A stretch of 14,841 nt of DNA from Euryarchaeota archaeon UBA220 (GTDB lineage Archaea; Thermoplasmatota; Poseidoniia; Poseidoniales; Thalassarchaeaceae). A program made the translations under genes and the position numbers. Shown piece after piece: positions 1-7,699 of this stretch. The stretch spans positions 1 through 14,841 of the forward strand of contig DAON01000006.1 in assembly GCA_002501885.1 (NCBI GenBank), in the 5' to 3' direction. Numbering within the stretch: the stretch's first letter is position 1; every line of letters begins with the position of its first letter. The notes beneath the pieces are model-generated. The model saw only the letters and a list, made by a program, of their open reading frames with translations. It searched no databases and had not been told where the DNA came from.

Positions 1-2658
1 GACTACTTCGGTGTCACTTCCTACGCTACCACTGTTGGTACCTTCACAGACGGCGACCAGGGCTACCAGATGTCAGACACAGACGGTATTGCTCAGTTGA
101 CATTCGCCAATGTTGCAGATGCTGACACAGTAAGCATGGACATCTTCGTCCAGAGCACTGGGTGGGAGTCTTCGGACTACATCACCGTGAGCTATGTCGG
201 AGCAACCTCGACAACCACTCTACTAGACACCAATGGATACGACATCGATACCGACTTCGGTACTATGGAAGGCGTGTGGACCACAATCTCCGCCGATGTA
301 TCTGGTGCTGGATACCTGTTGGTCGAGTTTGCATCGAACTCCGGTTCTGAGGCGATTTACATGGACAACATCGTATTCACCTCTGATTCTCTAGATGAGG
401 ACATGGATGACGACAACGACGGCTACAACGACACAGTCGACGATTGTCCGTTCGATGCCAATGAGCACATCGACTCCGATGGCGACGGCTTCTGTGATAT
501 ACAGGACACTGACGACGACAACGACGGCACCTACGATCTGAACGACGAGTTCCCACTGAACCCAGACGAGCAGACTGACAATGACCAGGACGGAATCGGT
601 GACAATGAAGACACTGACGACGACAACGACGGTATCGATGACTCTCAGGATGCGTTCCCGAACGATCCAACTGAGTCTTCCGACCTAGACGGTGACGGAA
701 TCGGCGACAACGCTGACACTGATGATGACGGCGACAATGTACCTGACGACGAGGATCCATTCCCAACCGATGGTAGTGCATGGGTCGACACCGACGGTGA
801 CGGCATAGCTGACTACACCGGACCTCCACCATTCGCTGGTGACTTCGAGGCCGGCTCTCTAGGCGGTGGCTGGACCACTAGCGGCGACCAGCCATGGTCA
901 ATCGTGAGTTCGACAGCCAACTTGGGTGGATCATACTCTGCTCAGGCCGGACCAATCACTCACAACCAACAGTCCAAGCTGGAGATTGTAGTGAATGCAG
1001 TCAACGGTACAGGCCAGTTCTCTTACGATGTATCTTCAGAGACCAACTGGGACTTCCTAGTGTTCTGTGTCGATAACTCTGCTAACTGTCTGAGGACCTC
1101 TGGTTACACACAGCGCTGGTCCGGAGTCACATCTGGAACCTACACGTTCAACGTGGTTGCTGGTTACCACACATACACATGGGTATACTGGAAGGACTCA
1201 TCTGTAAGCAGCAACGCTGACACAGCATGGATTGACGATGTCGATATCCCTGTGCCAACTGGAATAACCAACCTTGACCCAGATGACGACAATGACGGTA
1301 CTCTCGATGCAGATGACTTGGACCCATTGGATCCATGTGTCGGCCTAGATACTGACGACGACGGCATGTCTGACAACCTAGGCTCAACAACGCTGAATGG
1401 TTCTGCATGCGACCCAGCCGACTACATGATTGACGATGACGACGATGGCGATACATGGTCTGACTCTGATGAGGCAACCTGTGGAACTGATGGACTAGAC
1501 TCCAACTCTACACCGGATGACTTCGATGGCGACTTGGTCTGTGATGTCATGGACAGCGATGATGATAACGATGGCTTCGATGATGATGTCGATGCATTCC
1601 CATATGATCCGAGCGAGGTCAACGATAATGACAACGACGGAACGGGCGACAATGAGGACACTGACGACGACAACGACGGCGTTGCCGACGGTCTTGATTC
1701 ATTCCCGAACGATGCTACCGAAACGGATGACTTCGACGGTGACGGAATTGGCGACAATGCAGACACTGACGACGATGCTGACGGAGTGGACGATGTGGAC
1801 GATGCGTTCCCATTCAACCCAAGCGAGTGGGATGACACTGACGGCGATGGAATCGGCAACAATGTCGACCCAGATGACGACGGTGATGGAGTGGCTGACG
1901 TAGCTGATCCGTTCCCACTAGACTCGTCTGAGTCTGCTGACGATGACAACGACGGTATTGGAAACAATGCTGACACCGACGATGACAACGACGGATATGA
2001 CGATGCGGACGATGCCTTCCCAGAGGATTCCACAGAGTGGAATGACATGGATGGTGACGGACAGGGCGACAACTCTGACGCTGATGATGACGGCGATGGA
2101 GTCAACGACGGTATCGATGTCTTCCCAGAGGATTCATCCGAGTGGATTGACACTGACGGCGACGGAATCGGGGACAACTCCGATACTGACGACGACGGTG
2201 ACGGTACTGCTGATGCAGATGACGCGTTCCCACTGAACCCGTCTGAGGACAGTGACCTAGACGGCGACGGACTTGGAGACAATGCAGACTCTGATGATGA
2301 CAATGACGGTACTTCCGATGCCGACGACGCATTCCCAGAGGATGCATCCGAGTGGATCGACACAGACGGAGACGGCACAGGAGACAACGCTGATACCAAC
2401 GACGACGGCGACGACTTCTCTGATGAGGTAGAGGCGAACTGTGGTTCTGACTCACTCAAGGCCGACTCAGTACCAGCTGACTACGATGGTGACGGAATCT
2501 GCGATTCACTGGACACAGACAACACCGATGGTCCAGACTACCAGCCTGAGGAGGACACTTCTCTAGGATGGAGCAATGTAGTACCGGGCTTCCCGGCACT
2601 ATTCGCAGCTATCGCATTGGTCGGTGCAGCCCTTTTGGGCCGCCGCAAGGACGACTGA
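1..2658 (+). CDS. Large secreted Asp-rich repeat surface protein, 5'-truncated by window edge
   Basis: The frame is open from base 1, so only the C-terminal 885 residues are visible and the ATG at 70 is probably internal. Seen in order: a beta-rich Gly/Ser/Thr domain (about 1-390), a first array of 35-residue Asp-rich repeats (400-816), a second globular domain (about 826-1254) with Trp-rich beta-sandwich character like carbohydrate-binding or MAM-type domains, then Asp-rich sequence and a second array (1552-2391). The C-terminus has VVPGF, a hydrophobic segment and GRRKDD, which matches the PGF-CTERM layout recognised by archaeosortase A. The repeats resemble thrombospondin type 3 / DxDxDG calcium loops. 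Inferred role: a calcium-stabilised rod exposed on the cell surface, perhaps adhesive or glycan-binding; no catalytic domain is visible. Asp codons are predominantly GAC. The antisense S/P-rich open frames here are shadows of the Asp codons. Confidence 0.85.
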   Translation, partial: DYFGVTSYATTVGTFTDGDQGYQMSDTDGIAQLTFANVADADTVSMDIFVQSTGWESSDYITVSYVGATSTTTLLDTNGYDIDTDFGTMEGVWTTISADVSGAGYLLVEFASNSGSEAIYMDNIVFTSDSLDEDMDDDNDGYNDTVDDCPFDANEHIDSDGDGFCDIQDTDDDNDGTYDLNDEFPLNPDEQTDNDQDGIGDNEDTDDDNDGIDDSQDAFPNDPTESSDLDGDGIGDNADTDDDGDNVPDDEDPFPTDGSAWVDTDGDGIADYTGPPPFAGDFEAGSLGGGWTTSGDQPWSIVSSTANLGGSYSAQAGPITHNQQSKLEIVVNAVNGTGQFSYDVSSETNWDFLVFCVDNSANCLRTSGYTQRWSGVTSGTYTFNVVAGYHTYTWVYWKDSSVSSNADTAWIDDVDIPVPTGITNLDPDDDNDGTLDADDLDPLDPCVGLDTDDDGMSDNLGSTTLNGSACDPADYMIDDDDDGDTWSDSDEATCGTDGLDSNSTPDDFDGDLVCDVMDSDDDNDGFDDDVDAFPYDPSEVNDNDNDGTGDNEDTDDDNDGVADGLDSFPNDATETDDFDGDGIGDNADTDDDADGVDDVDDAFPFNPSEWDDTDGDGIGNNVDPDDDGDGVADVADPFPLDSSESADDDNDGIGNNADTDDDNDGYDDADDAFPEDSTEWNDMDGDGQGDNSDADDDGDGVNDGIDVFPEDSSEWIDTDGDGIGDNSDTDDDGDGTADADDAFPLNPSEDSDLDGDGLGDNADSDDDNDGTSDADDAFPEDASEWIDTDGDGTGDNADTNDDGDDFSDEVEANCGSDSLKADSVPADYDGDGICDSLDTDNTDGPDYQPEEDTSLGWSNVVPGFPALFAAIALVGAALLGRRKDD
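400..816 (+). repeat. First Asp-rich repeat array (3 full 35-aa units plus a 34-aa unit)
   Basis: Three consecutive units of exactly 35 residues (105 bp) begin at 400, 505 and 610, each opening with DxDDDNDG and closing with DxDGxG-like loops; a shorter fourth unit runs 715-816. The first unit has two cysteines (CPF and FCD) that could form a disulfide. Each unit carries two DxDxDG-type acidic loops, the pattern of calcium-binding thrombospondin type 3 repeats. Calcium binding is inferred from the motif. Confidence 0.85.
1471..1560 (+). repeat. Cysteine module, copy 1 (30 aa), before second array
   Basis: This 30-residue module starts EATCGTD and ends CDVMDSD. It shares about 16 of 30 positions with the module at 2431-2520: E-A-x-C-G-x-D-x-L, then S-x-P-x-D-x-D-G-D-x-x-C-D-x-x-D-x-D. 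Two cysteines lie 20 residues apart in both copies, suggesting an intra-module disulfide. It overlaps the start of the 35-residue array. Confidence 0.7.
1552..2391 (+). repeat. Second Asp-rich repeat array (8 tandem 35-aa units)
   Basis: Eight uninterrupted units of exactly 35 residues (105 bp each) start at 1552, 1657, 1762, 1867, 1972, 2077, 2182 and 2287. The working consensus is DTDDDxDG, about seven variable residues including a D, then a conserved DAFPxDPSEW-like linker, then [10 protein letters not shown]. The protein period is exact, but codons differ between units (GAC/GAT, GGC/GGT/GGA), so the array is not a recent DNA duplication. Two acidic loops per unit predict many calcium sites; this is inferred from the thrombospondin type 3 pattern. 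Confidence 0.9.
2431..2520 (+). repeat. Cysteine module, copy 2 (30 aa), after second array
   Basis: This is the partner of the module at 1471-1560. It starts EANCGSD and ends CDSLDTD, with the same Cys spacing and the same S-x-P-x-D-x-D-G-D core. It follows the last 35-residue unit and precedes the sorting signal, so the two copies bracket the eight-unit array. Confidence 0.7.
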
Positions 2659-2676
2659 GTAATCAGTCGGATGTAA

Positions 2677-2708
2677 CTGGGATCGGGGGCTTAGGCTCCC
2701 GGTCCTGG
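2677..2708 (+). terminator. 14-bp RNA hairpin after the repeat-protein gene
   Basis: The arms 2677-2690 and 2695-2708 pair over 14 positions with no bulge around a TTAG loop: ten Watson-Crick and four G-U pairs. The G-U pairs would be A-C mismatches in RNA from the other strand, so the fold belongs to + strand transcripts. It begins 18 nt after the upstream stop codon. No long T run follows (only a short CTTTC), so a classical intrinsic terminator is not certain. It may instead protect or process the 3' end, or sit in the leader of the next gene. Confidence 0.5.
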
Positions 2709-2722
2709 AACCAACCTTTCTG

Positions 2723-2730
2723 CTATTATC
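2723..2730 (+). promoter_or_regulatory. Possible TATA box of the aIF5A gene
   Basis: CTATTATC is the only AT-rich element between the hairpin and the aIF5A start at 2775. It lies about 48 bp before the ATG, which would give a leader of roughly 20 nt. No Shine-Dalgarno-like sequence is seen before the ATG. Weak call. Confidence 0.3.
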
Positions 2731-2774
2731 TCGGCAATGCTGATAAGGCGCTGCATGGACCTGCTCCTGTTAGT

Positions 2775-3161
2775 ATGCCGGGAACTACGAGAGCTGAGAT
2801 TAGGACACTGAAGGTAGGCCGATATGTTGCATTGGAGGACAGTGCATACAAGATTCTGAGTATGTCCAAGTCGAAGCCTGGAAAGCATGGTTCAGCAAAA
2901 GCCAGAATTGAGCTTGAAGACATCTTCACCGGACAGAAGAGATCTCATGTCGGAACTGTAACCGACAATATCAACATCCCAATCATCGAGAAGGGTTCTG
3001 CAATAATCACACATATTCAGGGCGAGGAAGTTCACGCTATGGATAACAAGACCTACGAGACACTGATTCTTCCAGTAGATTCTAGTTTGAATTTGGAATC
3101 AGGCAAAGAAGTCCAATGGATGGAAGCTATGGGCAGATATCGTATCACTCGAGACCATTAA
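2775..3161 (+). CDS. Translation initiation factor aIF5A
   Basis: A 128-residue protein of normal aIF5A length. It binds the ribosome and helps peptide-bond formation at difficult (for example proline-rich) sequences. The hypusination loop SKPGKHGSAK is intact, with Lys37 the expected modified residue. The N-terminal SH3-like barrel is followed by a C-terminal OB fold, with family signatures GQKRS, IIEK and TYET and the ending EAMGRYRI. I chose ATG 2775 because it gives the family's usual start (MPGTTRAEIRTLKVGRYV). The frame stays open upstream into the previous gene, but that translation is unlike any aIF5A. It stands alone on the + strand between two hairpins, so it may be a single-gene transcript. 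The modifying enzyme, deoxyhypusine synthase, is not in the window. Confidence 0.96.
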   Translation: MPGTTRAEIRTLKVGRYVALEDSAYKILSMSKSKPGKHGSAKARIELEDIFTGQKRSHVGTVTDNINIPIIEKGSAIITHIQGEEVHAMDNKTYETLILPVDSSLNLESGKEVQWMEAMGRYRITRDH

Positions 3162-3178
3162 TTCGATTTTCGACCTTG

Positions 3179-3195
3179 CTTCGCTGTCAGCGAAG
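3179..3195 (+). terminator. 7-bp hairpin between aIF5A and the OPT gene
   Basis: CTTCGCT (3179-3185) and AGCGAAG (3189-3195) form a perfect 7-bp stem with a GTC loop, 17 nt after the aIF5A stop and just before the TATA box at 3202. A short T-rich stretch (ATTTT) lies before the stem, not after it. It could mark the aIF5A transcript 3' end or be an inverted-repeat operator for a regulator acting on the OPT promoter. The sequence does not decide between these. Confidence 0.4.
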
Positions 3196-3201
3196 AAGAA
3201 G

Positions 3202-3207
3202 TATAAG
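3202..3207 (+). promoter_or_regulatory. TATA box of the OPT-DMT-surE cluster
   Basis: TATAAG, preceded by purine-rich GAAGAAG that fits an archaeal BRE, lies about 32 bp before the ATG at 3237. With the usual 25-30 bp from TATA box to start site, transcription would begin within a few bases of the ATG, giving a leaderless or nearly leaderless mRNA. Confidence 0.6.
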
Positions 3208-3236
3208 CGACTGACTGTGACCGTAGAGAGCGTAGC

Positions 3237-5789
3237 ATGTCTGATGTTGAGCGTTCTGCCTATCGGCAGCCAGTCACACCTTCCGGGCTGGAGGCGATAG
3301 AGAAGGGAACCCTCACTTGGTTAGACGAGGATATGTACAATAATCTGAATACTGGTTTACTTGAGCAGTACTTGGAAGAGAAGAATCTACAGGATTCCTT
3401 CGAAATCAGCCACTGGGATACTCGTAAAGTCCTGATTGGTATTCTGATTGGTGCTGTTTTCAGTGGAGTCACTGCTTACATCGGCCTCAAGATCGGACTT
3501 GCTGTTTCTGCAGCATGGTATGTTGCGTATCTTTTGGGAATGGCACTCAAGTGGTCACCCTCGGAAGTAAACATAGCAACCAGTGCGACAACTGGTGCAA
3601 CACACGCATCGACGGGTTTCATATTCACATTTCCTGCCATATTCCTGTTAGCTTATTCTGATGACTACATTGTTGGAGACGGGCATCTGATTTCTTCCGT
3701 TGACACATTGCAGCTAGCATTTATTGGCATCATAGCTTCGATGTTCGCTGGCTTTCTCGGAGTGATGTATTTCATCATCTTCAGACGAGTTTGGTTAGTT
3801 GAAGATCCACTGCCTATGCCAGGTTTTGAAGCCACTCTGAAGATGCTTGATATCTCATCTGATGTCAGCAGCGGAGCTGCCGATGCTGCTAGAGAGTCTC
3901 TCAAAACTGTAGGGCTGTGGACTGTTCTAACTATGGGATTCATGTTCCTAATCGACTATCCTATGAGGTGGGGAAAAAATGTCGCCGGAGCCCCTGGTAG
4001 CATAGCTGATTGGGTTGCTATGACCCTATCTGGAGAAGAATGGGGACTCGCCTCGATATATACTGAGAGGTGGCTACATCAACCAAGTAAACTCGTTGAT
4101 ATTAACGGAGACCCTATTGGTTATGCTCCATTCTCTGGCATTACTCAATATGAGTCTGGCAACATATTCTCATACACTTTTCTAGGCGTAGAACTTAGCC
4201 CAACTCTTCTAGCGATTGGATGGTTCATGAAGTTCAGAGTGGCATTCCTAGTCAATTTAGGTTCAATAGTGGCATGGTTCTATCTTGTACCCCTAGTCGT
4301 CTTATTGGATACACCAGTATATGACGCCGCATTAGGACAATATGTCGAGATTACTGAATACGGAGACATCTCTACTCTCCCAGTTTATCCAATTGTACAA
4401 TGGAAGGCTTTCCTTTCAATTGTGAGGACTATAGCAATCGGTGCAATTCTCGGCGGTGGCGTATATGGGCTGCTTAAGATGGCTCCAACTTTTGTCAATA
4501 TATTCGGAGATATCACTCGAGCCTTTACTGGAGAGAAAGGAGACGAGTTCGTAGAGGGCAAGGGATGGTACGAATGGCCACTCGAGCATATCCCTATTTT
4601 CATGGGAATCGCTTTCGTTGCAATGGTCGCAATTTTTGCTCTTGGAGGATTCCCAATAGTGCCCGCATTGATATTCGCAACAGTTCTTCTAGCTACCACA
4701 TTCTTGCTTGGAGCTATTGCTGTCAGAGTAATGGGCGAGACTGGAATAGAACCAGTTTCGGGAACCTCGTTCATCGTCCTACTAATGCTATTGCTAGTAT
4801 TCCTAAATCTACCAGTAGGTCTGACTAGTGAGGAGTCAGTATTGATGGCATTAGTAGGAACTACCGTTTTTGGCTCTGCAATCTCAATGTCTGGAACCGT
4901 GGTCGGGGACTACAAGAACAGCCTCTACATCGGTAATCGGCCATATCATATCTCTAAGGGGAACATAATGGGAGTTGTTCCAGGTGCAATTCTAGGAGCA
5001 GGAGTGGCCATTTTCCTCTCTATGTTACTCGCCGATGGCAGTATTGATCTGCTGGCACCCCAGGCTAATGCTTTCGCATCTTTCACAATCATACTGGCTG
5101 AAGGGCAAGGTGATTGGTATGCATTGGGCCTAGGATTCGCTTTGGGAGCATTTGCCGAATGGGCTACAGGGATGGGAACTTCATTTGGATTGGGTATGTA
5201 TCTACCAACTCCTGTTACCTTCCCGATGCTGGCCGGAGGCGCTGCACGCGATTGGTGGGAGAAGAGGAGACTACTTCCAAAGGTAGAGGAGATTCGCCTC
5301 TCAGAGGGCTCCGCAGCATCAGAGAAGAGCAGAGCACTGATGCTTCTGTTCACATTCATGGTGGCTGCAGGAGCACTAACTGGAGAGGCATTCTTTGGTG
5401 TTGAGGCTGCTGTGATGGCGGTGACCGATGAACTTGAGACTGAGCAAGAGTACCTGCCAGATTCGTGGACCGAGGACACATATTTGGATGAGATGATCGG
5501 TGCTCCAGATGACGATTTTGGACATGTTTTGGGCTATGCGACTTCAAGAATATCTTCCGACATCATGGATGGAAAGGAACCGTCTTGTCAGATCCTTCCT
5601 GAATCTGTAATTTGTACTGAAACTATGAGTATCAAATCTTGGTGGCCCCAAGCTAGGTTCGCAGGCTTCCTTGTAGTAAATATCGCATTGGCCGGATTAA
5701 TATTCATGCTATTCCGGGCAGCAGGAATAATCGGAGTCAAAAAGCAAGGAGGCGGCTCTGAAGTCATGGACGCAGAGATCGCTGGTTGA
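3237..5789 (+). CDS. OPT-family oligopeptide transporter
   Basis: An 850-residue polytopic membrane protein of the oligopeptide transporter (OPT) superfamily, which imports small peptides or related ligands, usually with protons. The first membrane pair is at about 64-104, followed by NIATSATTGATHASTGF (112-128). The MGETGIEPVSGTS motif (499-511) matches the conserved internal motif of prokaryotic OPT proteins, and DYKNSLYIGNRP (558-569) matches the later loop. At 850 residues it is longer than many prokaryotic OPTs. Extra length lies in an N-terminal hydrophilic segment (1-60), a loop at about 245-310, and an acidic loop (728-803) between the last two membrane helices with Cys784 and Cys793. 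It is the first gene of a probable operon, with the DMT transporter 1 nt downstream. Peptide uptake fits a heterotrophic marine archaeon, but the substrate is inferred. Confidence 0.88.
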   Translation: MSDVERSAYRQPVTPSGLEAIEKGTLTWLDEDMYNNLNTGLLEQYLEEKNLQDSFEISHWDTRKVLIGILIGAVFSGVTAYIGLKIGLAVSAAWYVAYLLGMALKWSPSEVNIATSATTGATHASTGFIFTFPAIFLLAYSDDYIVGDGHLISSVDTLQLAFIGIIASMFAGFLGVMYFIIFRRVWLVEDPLPMPGFEATLKMLDISSDVSSGAADAARESLKTVGLWTVLTMGFMFLIDYPMRWGKNVAGAPGSIADWVAMTLSGEEWGLASIYTERWLHQPSKLVDINGDPIGYAPFSGITQYESGNIFSYTFLGVELSPTLLAIGWFMKFRVAFLVNLGSIVAWFYLVPLVVLLDTPVYDAALGQYVEITEYGDISTLPVYPIVQWKAFLSIVRTIAIGAILGGGVYGLLKMAPTFVNIFGDITRAFTGEKGDEFVEGKGWYEWPLEHIPIFMGIAFVAMVAIFALGGFPIVPALIFATVLLATTFLLGAIAVRVMGETGIEPVSGTSFIVLLMLLLVFLNLPVGLTSEESVLMALVGTTVFGSAISMSGTVVGDYKNSLYIGNRPYHISKGNIMGVVPGAILGAGVAIFLSMLLADGSIDLLAPQANAFASFTIILAEGQGDWYALGLGFALGAFAEWATGMGTSFGLGMYLPTPVTFPMLAGGAARDWWEKRRLLPKVEEIRLSEGSAASEKSRALMLLFTFMVAAGALTGEAFFGVEAAVMAVTDELETEQEYLPDSWTEDTYLDEMIGAPDDDFGHVLGYATSRISSDIMDGKEPSCQILPESVICTETMSIKSWWPQARFAGFLVVNIALAGLIFMLFRAAGIIGVKKQGGGSEVMDAEIAG

Positions 5790-5790
5790 A

Positions 5791-6744
5791 ATGCAGATGA
5801 ATGAAGTAAAGCCACCCTTCTTTGCGTGGGGAATTCTTTTCGTAGCTTTGATTGCAGTATCAAGCGCCGGTGTGGTTCTGCAGTCGATGAGCGAAGTGCC
5901 TCCTCTACTCCGTGCATCATGGCGGATGCAGGGAACAGCACTAGTCCTTCTCCCGGGATTCATCTACCAGTATTCACGATTAGGAAAAGGATCAGTCAAT
6001 TCTAGAGACTGCAGTATCATTCTAGTCTCGAGTATATTCTTAGGTGTGCATTTTGGATCTTGGGTTTGGTCCCTTGATCATACAAGTCTCGTACACAGTC
6101 TACTGTTTGTGTCCATTCATCCAATTGTTCTAGTGCTCCTAATGCCTTTGATTGGAGTGGCTGTCCGCAGAGGCCATGTCCTGGGAGTAATAGTCGGAGT
6201 CTCCGGTGCTCTTTTATCTCTAGGAGATATTGAGTCAGGGGGAGAAATCACAATGGCAGGAGATGCCGCAGCATTCCTAGGTGCCGTTACAGTAGTTGGG
6301 TATTTATTAGCAGGAAGACACCTGCGTTCCGAGAGAGAAATTCCAATCTTTGTCTATGCATTCCCGGTCACACTAGGTGCTGGAATATGGCTTTCATTGG
6401 CCGCAATTTCTCAAGAAGGAGTTAGTTTGACCGAAACAATACCCGAACTATCTTTGTTTGGCTGGAGTGACGCTGTATGGCTTTCTTGGATTGCATACCT
6501 ATCCATTGGGCCAGGGCTATTGGGTCATACAGGAATCAATACTGTTCTACGTTGGATAGCGCCAATCACGGTATCGATCACTCTCTTGTTTGAGCCAGTA
6601 GTTGGGGGAATAATTGGGTGGCTTTGGGAGGGAGAAATAACACTCGGATTCTGGACGCTACTAGGTGGACCTCTGATGCTTGCCGGAGCAATCATGGTGA
6701 CTATGGAGGAGTATTCTTCAGAAGTCGTGACAGACACTGATTGA
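5791..6744 (+). CDS. DMT-superfamily (EamA-type) transporter
   Basis: A 317-residue, roughly ten-helix membrane protein with two EamA-like halves (about 12-145 and 155-305). Family-typical features include ASWRMQGTALVLLP (42-55), GVHFGSWVWSLDHTSLVHSLL near 85-105 and, in the second half, GPGLLGHTGINTVLRW then a helix ending LLFEPVVGGIIGW (265-277). EamA proteins move amino acids, nucleotide sugars or other small metabolites, often outward; the substrate here cannot be read from sequence. The start is 1 nt after the OPT stop, so the two genes are almost certainly co-transcribed. ATG 5797 is an alternative start two codons in. Pairing with a peptide importer suggests, as inference only, export of excess amino acids. 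Confidence 0.85.
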   Translation: MQMNEVKPPFFAWGILFVALIAVSSAGVVLQSMSEVPPLLRASWRMQGTALVLLPGFIYQYSRLGKGSVNSRDCSIILVSSIFLGVHFGSWVWSLDHTSLVHSLLFVSIHPIVLVLLMPLIGVAVRRGHVLGVIVGVSGALLSLGDIESGGEITMAGDAAAFLGAVTVVGYLLAGRHLRSEREIPIFVYAFPVTLGAGIWLSLAAISQEGVSLTETIPELSLFGWSDAVWLSWIAYLSIGPGLLGHTGINTVLRWIAPITVSITLLFEPVVGGIIGWLWEGEITLGFWTLLGGPLMLAGAIMVTMEEYSSEVVTDTD

Positions 6745-6757
6745 AGAACCTCCAAGC

Positions 6758-7699
6758 ATGCCCCGGTTCATGGACAAGCCAGCCCTATTCCTTACTAACG
6801 ACGATGGTGTAGAAGCTGACGGACTACAAGTTCTAATCAAAGAATTACACACCCAGGGCTATCCAATAGTAGTACTTGCACCTGCAAGCGAACAATCATG
6901 CTCGGGAATGAGACTCACACTCGATAACAAATTAGAACTCGAGGAACGCGAAGATCTTGCTGACTCGATCAAAGTGTCGAATGGCCCCCCTCTCAGGATT
7001 TTCAGTCTAGGCGGTACACCTTGTGATTGTGCCATCGTGGCAATTGATGGCGGCCTCAATGCATGGGCACCTGAAATCAGACCTACAATGTGTATTTCAG
7101 GAATAAACCAGGGCCCCAATCTTTCAGTCGATGTTTTACACTCTGGAACCGTATCTGCTGCCCGTGAAGCCTCTCTCTACGGAATGCCTTCAATAGCTCT
7201 CAGTCTTGCTACTTATGAGCATTCCAACTTTGAAGAATCACTATCTGGGATGATTTCAATCATCGATGCCTGCGCTTCTAAACTACCGCGTTCACCGGCC
7301 AATTTAGGTAGGCCGGAAGGTAGTAAGAGGATTCCAAAAGGATCTGATATGAATCAATTAGTAATGTCGGCCTTTGCAAATGGCGATTTAATTCTGAATG
7401 TCAACTCCCCTAGAAACTGGAACGGTTCTATCCAAACTGTCCGCCTAGGTTGCAGGTGGTACCGTAATGCAATAGACATTCGAGATATCGAGAAATATGA
7501 TGTAGGTTTCAAAGTCGGCGCTTCAAAAATTGTAGAAGAAGACATAACAGAAACTGATTGTAACGCAATTAATTCAGGGTCAGTTTCAGTAACTCCTTTG
7601 TCTTCTTGGCCAATTAATCACCCACTTGGGATGAGTCCAGAGTTGATGGAAGCAGCCACAAGATCGAGCTCTACAGGGCTTCCGGCATGGCTACACTAG
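6758..7699 (+). CDS. surE: 5'/3'-nucleotidase SurE
   Basis: A 313-residue SurE-family metal-dependent phosphatase that removes phosphate from nucleoside monophosphates in the cytoplasm. The metal-site motif LTNDDG is present (Asp15, Asp16), followed by APASEQSCSGMRLTL with the Ser47 ligand, GGTPCDCAIVAI (85-96), SGINQGPN with Asn117, and HSGTVSAARE (128-137). The ending SVTPLSSWPINHP matches the family C-terminus. At 313 residues it is longer than the usual 250-270, the extra length lying in the middle (about 185-205) and at the C-terminal tail. ATG 6758 is used; ATG 6770 (MDKPALFLTNDDG) would also give a complete enzyme. It follows the DMT gene by 13 nt and probably belongs to the same transcript. 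Its stop overlaps the convergent trmY stop. Confidence 0.94.
   Translation: MPRFMDKPALFLTNDDGVEADGLQVLIKELHTQGYPIVVLAPASEQSCSGMRLTLDNKLELEEREDLADSIKVSNGPPLRIFSLGGTPCDCAIVAIDGGLNAWAPEIRPTMCISGINQGPNLSVDVLHSGTVSAAREASLYGMPSIALSLATYEHSNFEESLSGMISIIDACASKLPRSPANLGRPEGSKRIPKGSDMNQLVMSAFANGDLILNVNSPRNWNGSIQTVRLGCRWYRNAIDIRDIEKYDVGFKVGASKIVEEDITETDCNAINSGSVSVTPLSSWPINHPLGMSPELMEAATRSSSTGLPAWLH

Noticed and set aside
1422..2459. Long - strand open frame (345 residues, Ser/Pro-rich) opposite the repeat array, plus shorter frames on both strands
   Set aside because: It is the complement of repeated GAC/GAT codons, which prevents stops and yields low-complexity Ser/Pro repeats. It has the same 105-bp period as the real gene and no promoter or domain.
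1..2658. Asp-rich repeats as a CRISPR array or a DNA-level tandem repeat
   Set aside because: The period is exact only in the protein; nucleotide units differ throughout, and there are no constant repeats with unique spacers.
2568..2774. N-terminal extension of aIF5A by 69 codons overlapping the repeat-protein gene
   Set aside because: The frame is open, but the extension resembles no aIF5A and runs through the hairpin at 2677-2708. The ATG at 2775 gives the normal family start and length.
2659..2774. Possible tRNA gene in the GC-rich interval after the repeat protein
   Set aside because: Only one stem-loop forms; there is no acceptor stem, anticodon arm or T-loop consensus.
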